DNA of 64,000 nucleotides, taken from 20CM-2-55-15 sp963738025. GTDB lineage: Bacteria; Acidobacteriota; Terriglobia; 20CM-2-55-15. Positions 1 to 9,079 of this stretch are shown here, one piece after another. Position numbers and translations under genes: made by a program. The notes under the pieces are model-generated. The model had not been told where the DNA came from and ran no database searches. It saw nothing but the letters and a program-made list of their open reading frames with translations. The stretch spans positions 248,001 to 312,000 of the forward strand of contig CAVTWA010000004.1 in the NCBI GenBank assembly GCA_963738025.1, in the 5' to 3' direction. Within the stretch, counting starts at the first letter, position 1. Each line of letters starts with the position of its first letter.

Positions 1-570
1 TTGATTGTCGAACCCGTGCGTGGAATCGTCCGCCGGCAGGAACTTCGTAGCGTCGACATCGATTCCAAGCAGGTCGCGAATCGAATTCGCGTATTCAGTG
101 CGGTTCAGGCGATGCAAGCCCGGAGCCGGCAGATGCGTTACGGCAGCGCGATCGAGTTCGCCCTCCATCCAATGGACAAAGCCATCGAGCGTGGCGGCAT
201 CCGGCCGCTTCATATTGGTCGGCGGCATCATGCCAGCACGAAGCTTCCGGACGACCTTCTCTCCGATTTCTGCTTGATCGGCAATGTGGCTCAAGTCCAG
301 TTGATCGAGCAGCAAGTTGGCCGTCTTCAGCCGGGCGTTGTGGCAGGTTACACAGTACTGATCGAGCAGCGCCCGGTAAGTTGAAACATCGGCAGCAGAA
401 GCCGTCGTTGCGGACCTGGCCTTGTTTACCAGCGGCTGCGCCGCCGGTGCCTGGGCAGTCGCAGCCTTAGTGGTTGTTGCGGCCGGCCGCACACTCTGCC
501 CCGACTGTGCGGACACAAGGGCCACTGACATGACAGTCACACAACCGGCGACGAATAATTTCGTGTTCAC
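1..570 (-). CDS. Haem-binding DUF1587-type exported protein (3' part beyond window edge)
   Basis: The minus strand is open from a GTG at 570 to the window edge (190 codons, no stop). A GGAGG sits just upstream of the GTG. The N-terminus is hydrophobic and reads like a signal peptide, followed by an Ala/Thr-rich linker. A CVTCH haem-attachment motif then heads a short cytochrome-like segment with the typical MMPP methionine patch. The last visible part (HRLNRTEYANSIRDLLG, then FLPADDSTHGFDN) matches the DUF1587 domain that starts the DUF1592/1588/1585 proteins of Planctomycetes and Acidobacteria. The role is probably periplasmic electron transfer linked to polymer or other substrate oxidation, but the substrate is unknown. 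It is divergent from the AsmA gene. The C-terminal domains lie outside the window. Confidence 0.8.
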   Translation of the reverse strand, partial: MNTKLFVAGCVTVMSVALVSAQSGQSVRPAATTTKAATAQAPAAQPLVNKARSATTASAADVSTYRALLDQYCVTCHNARLKTANLLLDQLDLSHIADQAEIGEKVVRKLRAGMMPPTNMKRPDAATLDGFVHWMEGELDRAAVTHLPAPGLHRLNRTEYANSIRDLLGIDVDATKFLPADDSTHGFDNQ

Positions 571-721
571 TGAACCTCCGTCGAATACGCGCACGTTTAT
601 GACATAGAAGTACTTGTCTGATTACGCCAGGCCTGGATTGATGTCAAGAATTCTTTAACAGGGAACGTATTCCTACGTCTATTTAAGTAAAGCTCTTACA
701 GTCCGGCCGCCGGAGGTGTAT

Positions 722-3454
722 ATGCGAAATAAAGGCCTCATTGGCCTTGCAATCGTCCTGATTCTCGTGTTCATCGCAGCCTTGGCTGCCCCGAGATTTA
801 TTGATGTCAATCGCTATCGGCCTCAAATCGAAGCGAAATTAAAGGATCAGTTGCACCGCAACGTTTCTCTGGGCCCCATGCGCCTCAGTTTCATTCCTCT
901 GGCGTTCAGAGTCGACGACGTCCGGATCGACGAAGACCCTGAATTCAATACCGGCCACCCTTTCGCTCAGGTGCAAACGTTATACGTCAAGCCCCGGTTG
1001 CTGCCTCTTTTACACCATGAACTGCAGATCAAAAGCCTGCAGTTAGGCCGGCCGGCGGTCGAACTGGTTCGAAATCAACAAGGCATTTGGAACTTTACGA
1101 GCCTCTTTCCCGACGAAAAACAAACGCAGAACCCGAACGCATTCAATCTCGACCAGGTCCAAATTGTCAACGGCCAGGTGGCGATCACCGACCAGCAGCA
1201 GCACACGCCCCGCGCGAATTATGACCACATTGATGCTTTAATTTCGGATTTCGCGCCCGGCAAGCCTGTTTTGGCCGATGTTCGAGCCCACCTGCCGGGA
1301 GCCGGCGATCAATTACTCGTTTTGCAAGGGAAAGTGGGACCGATCCAACACGATGCGATGGAGCGCACGCCAATCGACGGCAAGTTGAAGCTGAACGGGG
1401 TCTCGCTCGCCGGTTTGCAGCGATTTATCAATGCCCCGGCACTTTCGGACTCCAACGGTATTCTCACCGGGAATGCCGATTTGAAGAACAGTGACAGCGG
1501 GTTCTCTTCGACCGGGAACTTGGACATTCGCAGCCCTCGAGTCCGCGGCGTCGACATTGGGTATCCGATCGACATCGATTACCAGCTTTCCGGCAACTTG
1601 AATCAATCCACTATCCAGATCGACAAAGCAAATCTCAAACTGGGCCAGACTCCGTTGTCGTTTCACGGCAGCGTCAACGCACAAAACACACCGGCACAGA
1701 TCGACATCACCGCGCAAGCTTCAAAAGCCTCGCTGGCCGAGGCGGCGCGGCTCGCTGCCGCTTTTGGCATGGCATTTAATGCCAGCAGCCAGATCAGCGG
1801 CGATTTGAATATGAATATTCATGCCCAGGGTGCGGTGACGAAGCCCGTGCTCAATGGCCAGTTGTCTGCCAGGAACATCCGGATTGCCGGTGGCGAGATC
1901 CGGGAACCGGTTTCTGTGGACGCTATCGACCTGGGGTTCGCGCCGGATGCCGTACGATCTAACGAATTCACGGCGAAGACAGGCCATACCGCAGCCGCAG
2001 CCCAGTTCACGTTGACGGACTACGTTTCCGATTCACCGAAGCTGCAGGCAAAACTCAACACCAACGACGCCGACATACAGGAACTGCTGCGAATCGCGCA
2101 GGCGTACGGTGTTTTCGCCATTCAAGGCGTGAACGGTTCCGGAACGATGACCTTAAATGTATCGGCGAACGGTCCCATCAATAATTTGAAGGACGTCACT
2201 TACGACGGCAGCGGCATGGTCCGCAACGCAACGTTGGACCTTCCATCCATGGCTAAACCGTTGGCGGTTCGGAAAGCCGATCTCCGATTCAGTGGTAATG
2301 GAGCCGCGGCGGATAATATCGACGCGGCGATTGGCCAGACTACAGCTCAGGGTAATTTAACGGTGAATAACTTCAGCTCACCCCAGGTGCAGTTCTCGAT
2401 GTCGGCCAATCACATTAATGTTGCCGAATGGGAACAACTCTTCCAGCCCAAAGGAAAGGGGGCCGGAGCGCCAGCGTCCACGCCAAAAGGGACGAACGAC
2501 GACAGCGTGATGGCCAGGACGACGGGAACAGGGTCGTTGAGCGCACAGACAGTGGTTTACGACGATCTAACGTTGACGAATGTCAGTTCGACCGTTTTGC
2601 TCGATCACGGAACGATCACCATAAAGCCGGTGACCGCGAATCTCTATAACGGTCAAGAGATGGGAACTATAGTCGTGAACACTCACACCACGCCGATCAC
2701 GTACACGGTCGACAGCAAACTGCAGAGTGTCGATGCCAATCAACTCCTGTCTGCTATTTCTCCTGTCAAACAGACGCTCTATGGAGCCCTGTCTGCAAAC
2801 GCGGATACTCACTTCACAACTGCTGCGGGAGCGCGAAGCATTCTGCCGACGTTAGATGGCAAGGTATCGCTCAATCTCAAGGACGGCAAGATTGCGAATG
2901 TCGATCTTCTGCATCAACTGGCGAGCATCGCGCAGTTTCAGCGCAGCGCCAGCGCTGTCGAACCGTTTACGCATTTAGTGCAGTTGACCGGCGACTTCGA
3001 TATCCACAACGGCGTCGCACGCACGAACGACTTAAAAGCCGCAATCGACGCCGGAAGCGTCGCTGTGACGGGCACAGTCGATCTGGCCCATGAAAGGCTC
3101 GATTTACGTCTCACCGCTGTGCTTGCCCAGAACTACAGTCAATCGGTGGGAGGGACGAATATCGGAGGGTTCTTGAACACGGCCCTGGCCAATAGCAACG
3201 GCGAACTCGTCATTCCGGTTGTTGTCACAGGAACGTTCCAGCAGCCGCAATTCGCCCCGGATCTGCAAGCCGTCGCGAGTATGAAACTCAAGAATTTAGT
3301 GCCGGGCGTTAATAATCCCGCCGGACTGGAGAACGCCCTCTTTGGACAAATCCTGCGGGGGAAACCGGGCCTGGCGCCCGCACCGCAGGCACCACAGCAA
3401 CAACAGAACCCGGTGAACGACTTACTCAATCTCTTCAATAAAGGAAAGAAGTAG
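722..3454 (+). CDS. AsmA family protein
   Basis: This 910-residue protein has one N-terminal membrane segment (about residues 5-25) followed by PRFIDVNRYRPQIEAKL, the hallmark opening of AsmA domains. A long beta-rich periplasmic body and a C-terminal AsmA-like repeat region follow (the part containing LDGKVSLNLKDGKI and the LAHERLDLRL stretch). AsmA-type proteins act in the inner membrane/periplasm and are thought to influence phospholipid traffic to the outer membrane. The start was set at ATG 722 because GGAGG at 712-716 lies 5 nt upstream; the GTG at 716 overlaps that ribosome site and is unlikely. The C-terminus is Pro/Gln-rich. The gene is convergent with the di-haem cytochrome gene and separated from it by a palindrome. 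Confidence 0.88.
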   Translation: MRNKGLIGLAIVLILVFIAALAAPRFIDVNRYRPQIEAKLKDQLHRNVSLGPMRLSFIPLAFRVDDVRIDEDPEFNTGHPFAQVQTLYVKPRLLPLLHHELQIKSLQLGRPAVELVRNQQGIWNFTSLFPDEKQTQNPNAFNLDQVQIVNGQVAITDQQQHTPRANYDHIDALISDFAPGKPVLADVRAHLPGAGDQLLVLQGKVGPIQHDAMERTPIDGKLKLNGVSLAGLQRFINAPALSDSNGILTGNADLKNSDSGFSSTGNLDIRSPRVRGVDIGYPIDIDYQLSGNLNQSTIQIDKANLKLGQTPLSFHGSVNAQNTPAQIDITAQASKASLAEAARLAAAFGMAFNASSQISGDLNMNIHAQGAVTKPVLNGQLSARNIRIAGGEIREPVSVDAIDLGFAPDAVRSNEFTAKTGHTAAAAQFTLTDYVSDSPKLQAKLNTNDADIQELLRIAQAYGVFAIQGVNGSGTMTLNVSANGPINNLKDVTYDGSGMVRNATLDLPSMAKPLAVRKADLRFSGNGAAADNIDAAIGQTTAQGNLTVNNFSSPQVQFSMSANHINVAEWEQLFQPKGKGAGAPASTPKGTNDDSVMARTTGTGSLSAQTVVYDDLTLTNVSSTVLLDHGTITIKPVTANLYNGQEMGTIVVNTHTTPITYTVDSKLQSVDANQLLSAISPVKQTLYGALSANADTHFTTAAGARSILPTLDGKVSLNLKDGKIANVDLLHQLASIAQFQRSASAVEPFTHLVQLTGDFDIHNGVARTNDLKAAIDAGSVAVTGTVDLAHERLDLRLTAVLAQNYSQSVGGTNIGGFLNTALANSNGELVIPVVVTGTFQQPQFAPDLQAVASMKLKNLVPGVNNPAGLENALFGQILRGKPGLAPAPQAPQQQQNPVNDLLNLFNKGKK

Positions 3455-3495
3455 TAGCCGAGCTGGCCAGGATAAAGACGGGTGCAGCGTATTCG

Positions 3496-3529
3496 TAGTC
3501 CCCGCCTAAGTTAAGTTAGGCGGGGACTA
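3496..3529. repeat. CCCCGCCTAA palindrome (REP-like), possible bidirectional terminator
   Basis: Two 14-nt arms (3496-3509 and 3516-3529) pair perfectly around a 6-nt loop. The core GTCCCCGCCTAA recurs at 5839, 6021, 38570, 49472 and 49653. It lies between two convergent genes, so it may also stop transcription from both sides, although there is no clear U-tract. Confidence 0.75.
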
Positions 3530-3568
3530 GCAAGTCCCGCAAGATGCCGCTCCATTCAGCTCCATCGT

Positions 3569-4897
3569 CTATAAGGACAGCAGATATTTTACGAGGTCGC
3601 CTTTTTCGCCTTCAGTAAGGCCGAGGTTGAAAAACTGATCGTAATGGTCAACCACATCCCGCAGTGTTGCAAAGCGGCCATCGTGATAGAAACCACCTTT
3701 CTGGTGAGTCCATAAACCCTTCAATGGCGAGGTCCGGTATCGTCGATCTGGAGCACGATTCGCCTGAAAATCGTCGATGCCGATTTCTGCAGCCGTATGC
3801 ATATTCCAACCCGGTTCGGTGAACAGCGGGGCAACGTGACACGTTGCGCATTTCGCCTTACCGTCAAACACTGCTTTCCCACTCGTCATCGAGAGAACAG
3901 GGCTCGCAGGCGCGGGGATCGCCAGCTGGTAAAAATGGAGAGCGGCGAGTTTTGGAGTAATCAAATCCGGATCGCTTCGCACATTTCCAAATCCGGACCG
4001 CGCCGCTATGGGGAATTGTCCTGCGTCATTCAGCCGGGGATCGTAGAACGTCCCTTTTCCGTGCATCTCGAGATTTGCGACGAAGGCATTCCAATGCGTC
4101 ACCGAACCCCAACCGGTCCAGGTATGAAGATTCACACCTGCCAGGCCGAAAGCAGGGGGAATGAGCGTAGCAGCAGATTTCCCGTCATCGCGGAAGGCTT
4201 TTCCATCGAGGAAAACTTCGGCGTCGAATTTTCCGGGTCCCCAACTGTTGAGAACCTTGCGAACCGTGGCGTCATCCACTCCTAACAAACTGGTCACAGG
4301 TGACAGATCCGGCGCCAACGCGACAATCGCACCGACGTTAAGGTCCCGATTCGCCCATCCGTCCAGTCGCCGGCCGATTCCAGGTGCAAAAGAGTCGTCA
4401 ACTATCGAATGACACAACGAGCACTGAATCCCGATCGATGTGATCCCGCCCTGTTGATTGAAAATGCCTGTCACGCCGACGACGGCATTCAGCCGCAGCA
4501 AAGCTAACGTGCTTGCGGGGTCGTCGAGATCGATCTTTCCTTTTCGGATAGCCTCCGCAACGTCGGACGGCAATGCGTCCGAATCTACTTTCAAACCGAC
4601 CGCCAGTGCGGTGCGTGGGCTGACGCCCGGGCCGACTCCACCCAGCTTGGAGCCTGCAATCGCTTGATGAAGCTTCAGGCTGTCGCCCCAGAAAGCTTCG
4701 TCTCCGAATGTATCGAAGCGAAATGTTCTCTGTCCCTGCTCCATGAAGTCTCGTGCATTCGTTTGAATGACATCATCAAAACTACGATCTTTTGGACCGG
4801 CATTCCGGTTCTGGCTCATGATTGCGAACGGCAATCCACAGATGCTCGCGATTACCGCAATCAGGAATATTCTCGACATGCCTTTTACATCTTTCAT
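3569..4897 (-). CDS. Di-haem cytochrome c (peroxidase-like)
   Basis: This 442-residue exported protein has two c-type haem motifs, CSLCH near residue 158 and CATCH near residue 347. The C-terminal half has the order of cytochrome c peroxidase/MauG-type di-haem proteins: CATCHVAPLFTEPGWNMHTA, then RYRTSPLKGLW, then GGFYHDGRFATLRDVVDHY. A signal peptide follows the start. ATG 4897 was chosen because GGAGGAAGG precedes it closely; the frame stays open further upstream but without a ribosome site. Such proteins reduce peroxide or carry electrons in the periplasm; the partner is not visible. It is divergent from the ECF sigma gene, so control by that sigma factor is possible but unproven. Confidence 0.82.
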   Translation of the reverse strand: MKDVKGMSRIFLIAVIASICGLPFAIMSQNRNAGPKDRSFDDVIQTNARDFMEQGQRTFRFDTFGDEAFWGDSLKLHQAIAGSKLGGVGPGVSPRTALAVGLKVDSDALPSDVAEAIRKGKIDLDDPASTLALLRLNAVVGVTGIFNQQGGITSIGIQCSLCHSIVDDSFAPGIGRRLDGWANRDLNVGAIVALAPDLSPVTSLLGVDDATVRKVLNSWGPGKFDAEVFLDGKAFRDDGKSAATLIPPAFGLAGVNLHTWTGWGSVTHWNAFVANLEMHGKGTFYDPRLNDAGQFPIAARSGFGNVRSDPDLITPKLAALHFYQLAIPAPASPVLSMTSGKAVFDGKAKCATCHVAPLFTEPGWNMHTAAEIGIDDFQANRAPDRRYRTSPLKGLWTHQKGGFYHDGRFATLRDVVDHYDQFFNLGLTEGEKGDLVKYLLSL

Positions 4898-5030
4898 GAT
4901 CCTTCCTCCACAAACACAGAGAGTGGCAAGCACGAGTTCCGTTGCGGTTTTTGATCAAAGAAAAACTTTTTTGGCTTCGTGTAACCTTTTTGAAACTTCC
5001 GACTCTGTATTGGTTAATGGAGGTTCTTTA

Positions 5031-5717
5031 ATGATGGTGGAGGAAATTGGCGTCGAGGCCGCGAACCTGGGGCTCAGCGACGAAGAAGTCGTGCGGAAGG
5101 TACTTGGGGGCCAGCGTGCGCTCTTTGAAATTCTGATGCGGCGCTACAACAGGAGACTCTTCCGAGTGACCCGTTCGATAGTCACAAACGACCTGGAGGC
5201 CGAAGACATCATTCAAGATGCCTATGTGAGAGCTTACGCACACCTCAATCAATTCGAAGGACGCGCGCGATTTTCGACATGGTTGACAAGGATCGCCATT
5301 TACGAGGCTTACGCCCGGATCCGCCGTGTCGATTATCAAAAGGTCGATAGCATTTCTGTCATGGAAGGCCAAGGCATGGACGTGAAAGCTAAAGGACGCA
5401 ATCCTGAACAGCAAATCTATGATGGTGAACTGAAAATGTTGCTAGAAAAGGCCTTCGACGCGCTGCCCGACGATTACAGGTCGGTGTTCATGCTTCGGAC
5501 AATCGAGGGATTGAGTACGGCCGAAACCGCGGAGTGCCTGGAGATCAGCGAAGAAAACGTCAAGACCCGCCTCCATCGAGCTCGCGCGGTCCTGCAGCGC
5601 GAGCTATATTCGCTCGTCGGCGCAAATGCGGATGTGGCTTTCCAATTTCTGGGAGCGCGTTGCGACCGAATCGTTAACCGGGCTCTTGAGCGAATTCTGC
5701 AGCAAAGTACAAGGTAG
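5031..5717 (+). CDS. RNA polymerase sigma factor, ECF subfamily
   Basis: This 228-residue protein has sigma region 2 (LFEILMRRYNRRLFRVTRSIV, then DLEAEDIIQDAYVRAY, then FSTWLTRIAIYEAYARIRR) and sigma region 4 (ALPDDYRSVFMLRTIEGLST, then AETAECLEISEENVKTRLHRAR). It recruits RNA polymerase to a specific promoter set. The start at ATG 5031 is set by GGAGG at 5019-5023; the longer open frame reaching 4767 overlaps the divergent cytochrome gene and lacks family similarity. A short extra C-terminal tail follows region 4. No anti-sigma gene is adjacent: downstream are a repeat element and an IS remnant, so a former partner may have been lost. Confidence 0.9.
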   Translation: MMVEEIGVEAANLGLSDEEVVRKVLGGQRALFEILMRRYNRRLFRVTRSIVTNDLEAEDIIQDAYVRAYAHLNQFEGRARFSTWLTRIAIYEAYARIRRVDYQKVDSISVMEGQGMDVKAKGRNPEQQIYDGELKMLLEKAFDALPDDYRSVFMLRTIEGLSTAETAECLEISEENVKTRLHRARAVLQRELYSLVGANADVAFQFLGARCDRIVNRALERILQQSTR

Positions 5718-5831
5718 CTTTGCACAAAAGGCGGGTCACAGAGCAAAGCTGTCCCAAATAGCACGGTTGCTGGACTTAAAGATTTTGAATGTAGTGGATG
5801 CGATGTAAACCTGGTTTACCTGGAAAACTGG

Positions 5832-6039
5832 TGGACCAGTCCCCGCCTGAGTTAGGCGGGGTGCCTTCGCGCAGCGAAGGCGGGGCGGTCTGTTCAAAGA
5901 CGCGTAGCGACCTTATAGATTCCCGCGAAGCGCTCCTTATTTCATTCGGTGCGCTACGCGAATATCTAAAAGGACGCTGCGCGGCTTTGAACAGACCGCC
6001 CCAGCCTCGCTTCGCGAGGGCATCCCCGCCTAACTTAGG
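5832..6039. repeat. Fold-back (snapback) repeat element, copy 1
   Basis: About 208 bp forms one long imperfect inverted repeat. Outer arms are the CCCCGCCT palindromes (5839-5861 and 6021-6039). Next inward are the GCCTTCGCGCAGCGAAGGC and CCTCGCTTCGCGAGG hairpins, then GGGGCGGTCTGTTCAAAG paired with CTTTGAACAGACCGCCCC, and then a weaker inner pairing. It matches 49466-49680 over its whole length. The right palindrome is cut after CTTAGG by the IS remnant at 6040. Sequence just to the left (5792-5831, containing GTGGATGC and GTAAACCTGG) is also shared with the inverted copy at 38568-38645. No coding capacity is evident. Confidence 0.85.
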
Positions 6040-6268
6040 AGCCTGTCCAAGTAATGAGCAGCTGGGACCAGGACTGACTCTAAGGAGAGGTTTAATGTCA
6101 AGTATGGCGAAGACCTTTCGAGAATGGAATCCGGAGCAGGCAGTGATGTTTCCGCCAACAGCGTTAGACCTGGTGGAAAGAGACGATCTGGTGAATTTCG
6201 TGCGGAATTTGGTGCTGGAGCAGTTGGATCTATCGGAGATCACGAGACAGTACCAAGAAGAGCGTGGG
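6040..6268 (+). mobile_element. IS1182-type insertion sequence remnant (left end and transposase N-terminus)
   Basis: The sequence begins abruptly inside the right palindrome of the fold-back repeat with AGCCTGTCCAAGTAATGAG, resembling an IS end. It runs through an AAGGAGAGG ribosome site to an ATG at 6095. The first ~58 codons (MAKTFREWNPEQAV, then FPPTALDLV, then LVLEQLDLSEI and YQEERGY) match the start of IS1182-family (DUF772-type) transposases. The rest of the transposase and the right end are absent; the frame continues into hemerythrin sequence. The exact right boundary is uncertain by a few codons. Confidence 0.7.
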
Positions 6269-6823
6269 TATAAAGAACATGCGAAGCTCGAACAGCAGGC
6301 CCTCGTCGAGCACATTATCAGCACACACCACGTTTTTACGCGCTACGAACTGGCCAGGCTGGCAAGGCTGATCGAGAAGGTAGTGTCCGTTCACGGAATG
6401 CGCCATGGAGAACTCTTCCAGGTTCAAGAAATCTTTCTGCGGTTGTACGACGACCTCGCCCCACATCTCGTAAAGGAAGAGAACGTCCTGTTTCCCTACA
6501 TCATCGAAATGGCAAAGGCCCTCCGAAGCGGTTCACATTGTGAATCGCCATGTTTCGGTACGGTGCAAAATCCGGCTCGAATGATGTCCGTGGAACATGA
6601 GGCTGCAGGAGAACTTCTCAGCCTGCTTCGCAAAGTGACATCGAACTATTCGGTTCCAGCAGACGCTTGCATCAGTTATCAAACCTTGTATCGAGCGCTC
6701 GCAGACTTCGAATCGGATCTCCATCAGCACATACACCTGGAAAACAATATTCTCTTTCCCCGGGCAATCCAGATGGAAGCCAGGCTGCACCCTGGGCGCC
6801 CAGACGACACGAGGGCGTCGTAA
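6095..6823 (+). CDS. Chimeric protein: IS1182 transposase N-terminus fused to RIC/hemerythrin-like domain
   Basis: This 242-residue protein starts at ATG 6095 behind AAGGAGAGG. Residues 1 to about 58 are transposase-derived. From about residue 65 it follows the RIC (YtfE/ScdA) hemerythrin pattern: LVEHIISTHHVFTRYELARL, then VHGMRHGEL, then HLVKEENVLFPYI, and later VEHEAAGELLSLLR and HQHIHLENNILFPRA. The His and Glu residues expected to bind a di-iron centre are present, so the domain could still fold. RIC proteins repair iron-sulfur clusters after nitrosative or oxidative damage. The usual N-terminal ScdA_N (DUF542) domain with its Cys-Cys motif is missing. The frame stays open further upstream through the repeat element, but that is not a credible start. 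Confidence 0.75.
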   Translation: MSSMAKTFREWNPEQAVMFPPTALDLVERDDLVNFVRNLVLEQLDLSEITRQYQEERGYKEHAKLEQQALVEHIISTHHVFTRYELARLARLIEKVVSVHGMRHGELFQVQEIFLRLYDDLAPHLVKEENVLFPYIIEMAKALRSGSHCESPCFGTVQNPARMMSVEHEAAGELLSLLRKVTSNYSVPADACISYQTLYRALADFESDLHQHIHLENNILFPRAIQMEARLHPGRPDDTRAS

Positions 6824-6933
6824 AAAGTAATTGTCTCGAGCTGCTCGTCAGAGCATGAAGACGCCGATTACCGGTTCAGACAGCCGGCAGCTGCGTATTA
6901 TTGGGAGCCCTCCCCTCCGTCTGAAAAGCGTAG

Positions 6934-6960
6934 CCACGGCCGAAAGGCCATGGTTTTGTT
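6934..6960 (+). terminator. Rho-independent terminator-like hairpin
   Basis: CCACGGCC and GGCCATGG pair around a GAAA tetraloop with one mismatch, followed by TTTTGTT. It lies ~110 bp after the hemerythrin chimera stop on the same strand, so it may end that transcript. Confidence 0.5.
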
Positions 6961-7009
6961 ACAAAGAGCAAGAGCCGCGGTAGCGGCGAGAAAACGCTGG
7001 GAGCGCTCC

Positions 7010-8482
7010 TCAAGTCGCGCTGGAAGCAATTCTCAGAGCTTCTCGACGTATTCCCATCAGCATCCCACGGAAAACGACGTGATGCAGCGGGGCTACGGCA
7101 TACCAGTAAAGCAACCCCAGCAAGCCGCGCGGACGGAACAGCGCTCGTTGTTGCAAAGTACATTGGTGTTGCCCACGAGCCTCGATACAGAACTCGATCA
7201 GAGCTTCGCCGGGCAGTTTCATTTCCGCCCTCAGCGCCAGTCTTCTGTCTCGCTCGAACCCGATCACACGCCAGAAGTCGAGGGCTTCACCATAACCGAC
7301 CGTCTCGGGATCGCGGCGCCCGCGGCGAAGACCTGGACCTCCGGCGAGAACGTCCATCCAGCCGCGGATCCTCCACAGCCAATCGGCGGCATACCAGCCG
7401 TGTCCGCCGCCGACCCGGCAAATCGCTCGAAAAACTGCCCAGTCCGGCGTTTCAATCTCAAGTTGCCGCTCATCGCGAAAGAGGGTTCCGCCTGCCCAGT
7501 CCGGATCCCCGGGTATCGGTCCGGCCATTGCCCAGTTGGTCTCGACGTCGTTTTCCGTCATCTTGTGCAGGGCCGCGCGGATCGCCTCGCGCACGGTCAG
7601 CAATTCCTGCGGAATCAGTTCGCTGATGCGGCGTTCGTGACACACGACAGGGTTTTTAAGACCCTCGGCCAGGGGCTTGGCGATGTGGTGGCTTAACGGG
7701 GTGATGAGATGTATCCAATAGGAACTCAGGCGCGGCGTCAGGACTGGAACTGGAAGAATCCAACGCGGTGGTAATCCAACTTCTTCGGCCATCAGCTTCA
7801 TGATGTCGCGATAGCACAAAATATCGGGACCGCCGATATCGAAGACCTCCCCAGCCATTTCCGGCCTGGCCAGGGTTCCGACGAGGTAACCGATCACGTT
7901 CCGAACCGCGATCGGCTGACATGGCGTGCTCACCCATTTCGGAGTGATCATGACCGGGAGACGTTCGACCAGATATCGCAGGATTTCGAAAGATGCGGAA
8001 CCGGAACCGATGATCATCGCAGCCCGAAGTACCGTTACAGGAACACCGGACGATGCCAAAGCTGTCTCGACCTCCCGGCGCGACGCCAAATGCTCGCTGA
8101 GATCCGCACCAGTCTCGCCGAGTCCGCCGAGGTAGATAATCCGTTCGACGCCTGCTTTGCGGGCCGCCGCAGCGAAGACAGACGCGAGGTGCAAGTCCCG
8201 CTCTGCATACCTTGCTCCGGCCGACGTCATGGAATGGATTAGATAGAAAGCAGCCTGGCATCCGTCGAGATTTCGCGCGACGGATTCAGCATCCGCGAGG
8301 TCCGTCGGCTCGATTTCCACTGGCGCGTTCTGGACCCACTTCCGGCCTTCCAGCTTGCGTGGAGACCGGACGAGACAACGGACGGTGTAACTACAATCCA
8401 GCAGCCGGGGCGCAAGGCGCCCGCCAATATAACCAGTAGCTCCTGCAATGGCGACCCGTTTTGGATTGAAAACTTCGGACAT
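7010..8482 (-). CDS. SDR family NAD(P)-binding oxidoreductase with DUF2867 domain
   Basis: This 490-residue protein has an N-terminal atypical short-chain dehydrogenase fold: the glycine-rich AGATGYIGGRLAPRLL nucleotide-binding loop lies near residue 10, followed by RCLVRSPRKL, AFYLIHSM and YLGGLGE. The C-terminal ~170 residues (RAICRVGGGHGWYAADWLWRIRG onward, ending near YWYAVAPLHHVVF) match DUF2867. This fusion is common and its substrate is unknown; a redox function on a small molecule is likely. ATG 8482 gives the glycine loop close to the N-terminus as usual; the upstream TTG at 8554 adds an unrelated hydrophobic stretch. Confidence 0.85.
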   Translation of the reverse strand: MSEVFNPKRVAIAGATGYIGGRLAPRLLDCSYTVRCLVRSPRKLEGRKWVQNAPVEIEPTDLADAESVARNLDGCQAAFYLIHSMTSAGARYAERDLHLASVFAAAARKAGVERIIYLGGLGETGADLSEHLASRREVETALASSGVPVTVLRAAMIIGSGSASFEILRYLVERLPVMITPKWVSTPCQPIAVRNVIGYLVGTLARPEMAGEVFDIGGPDILCYRDIMKLMAEEVGLPPRWILPVPVLTPRLSSYWIHLITPLSHHIAKPLAEGLKNPVVCHERRISELIPQELLTVREAIRAALHKMTENDVETNWAMAGPIPGDPDWAGGTLFRDERQLEIETPDWAVFRAICRVGGGHGWYAADWLWRIRGWMDVLAGGPGLRRGRRDPETVGYGEALDFWRVIGFERDRRLALRAEMKLPGEALIEFCIEARGQHQCTLQQRALFRPRGLLGLLYWYAVAPLHHVVFRGMLMGIRREALRIASSAT

Positions 8483-9079
8483 TGGTCCGTGTACCAACGC
8501 TTTATATGCAACCGTCGCTCCAACCACGATTACCAGGTGCACCGATCCTTGCAATTTATGCAGTCTACCGAACCTGAGAACCTAGCTCGAGCGGAACAGG
8601 GTTTTTGTTGCCCCCGATGCATCTTTCCAAAACCGGTCAGCGCGCCGGCGAAAGGCAGAACACATTTCAATTAAACGCGGCGCCTGTAAGAGGGCCATGG
8701 CTCTCCCGCAATCAAGAAACGCTCGGCTGTCCGGACTGGCAGCGGCACGCGGGTACCGTCAATTAAGGAGACATACCTTGTTGAGGGTTCCCCGAGGCTA
8801 CGAAAACTTCCTTACAGCACCATTTGCCAACCAACGGCTCCGCTTCAACAGTGGGAAATATTCCTTCGGATCGATCCATCTTTCCTTTACTTTGCAGCCG
8901 AATTGGCATTTTCCAATACCTTTGGCCAGTCCTGTGCTCCATGTAGGTCTTCGAGGAAGAAGCAAGTAGGACTCGGCGCGCGCACACTCAAAACCCCGAA
9001 CCCGGCAGGCGCACTAGTGCAAGGAGAGAAATTAGTCCTCAAGGGGAGTCTCAGGAAATTTTTGGGGACGGAGGGCGAC
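8483..9079. other. Intergenic stretch without a convincing gene
   Basis: About 600 bp lie between the divergent SDR gene and the small ORF at 9080. An AAGGAG precedes a TTG at 8779 that opens about 63 codons to 8969, but the translation has no recognisable domain and biased composition, so it is not called a gene. No clear palindrome or promoter was seen. Confidence 0.4.

Noticed and set aside
4767..5030. Upstream extension of the ECF sigma factor frame
   Set aside because: It overlaps the divergent cytochrome gene start, has no ribosome site and no sigma-factor similarity; GGAGG fixes the start at 5031.
5798..6094. Open frame running through the fold-back repeat into the hemerythrin chimera
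   Set aside because: Codons come from palindromic repeat and IS end; a good ribosome site sits at 6082-6090 before ATG 6095.
6950..7696. 248-codon plus-strand frame
   Set aside because: It is the shadow of the SDR/DUF2867 gene on the opposite strand; composition is Pro/Arg-biased and no domain is recognisable.
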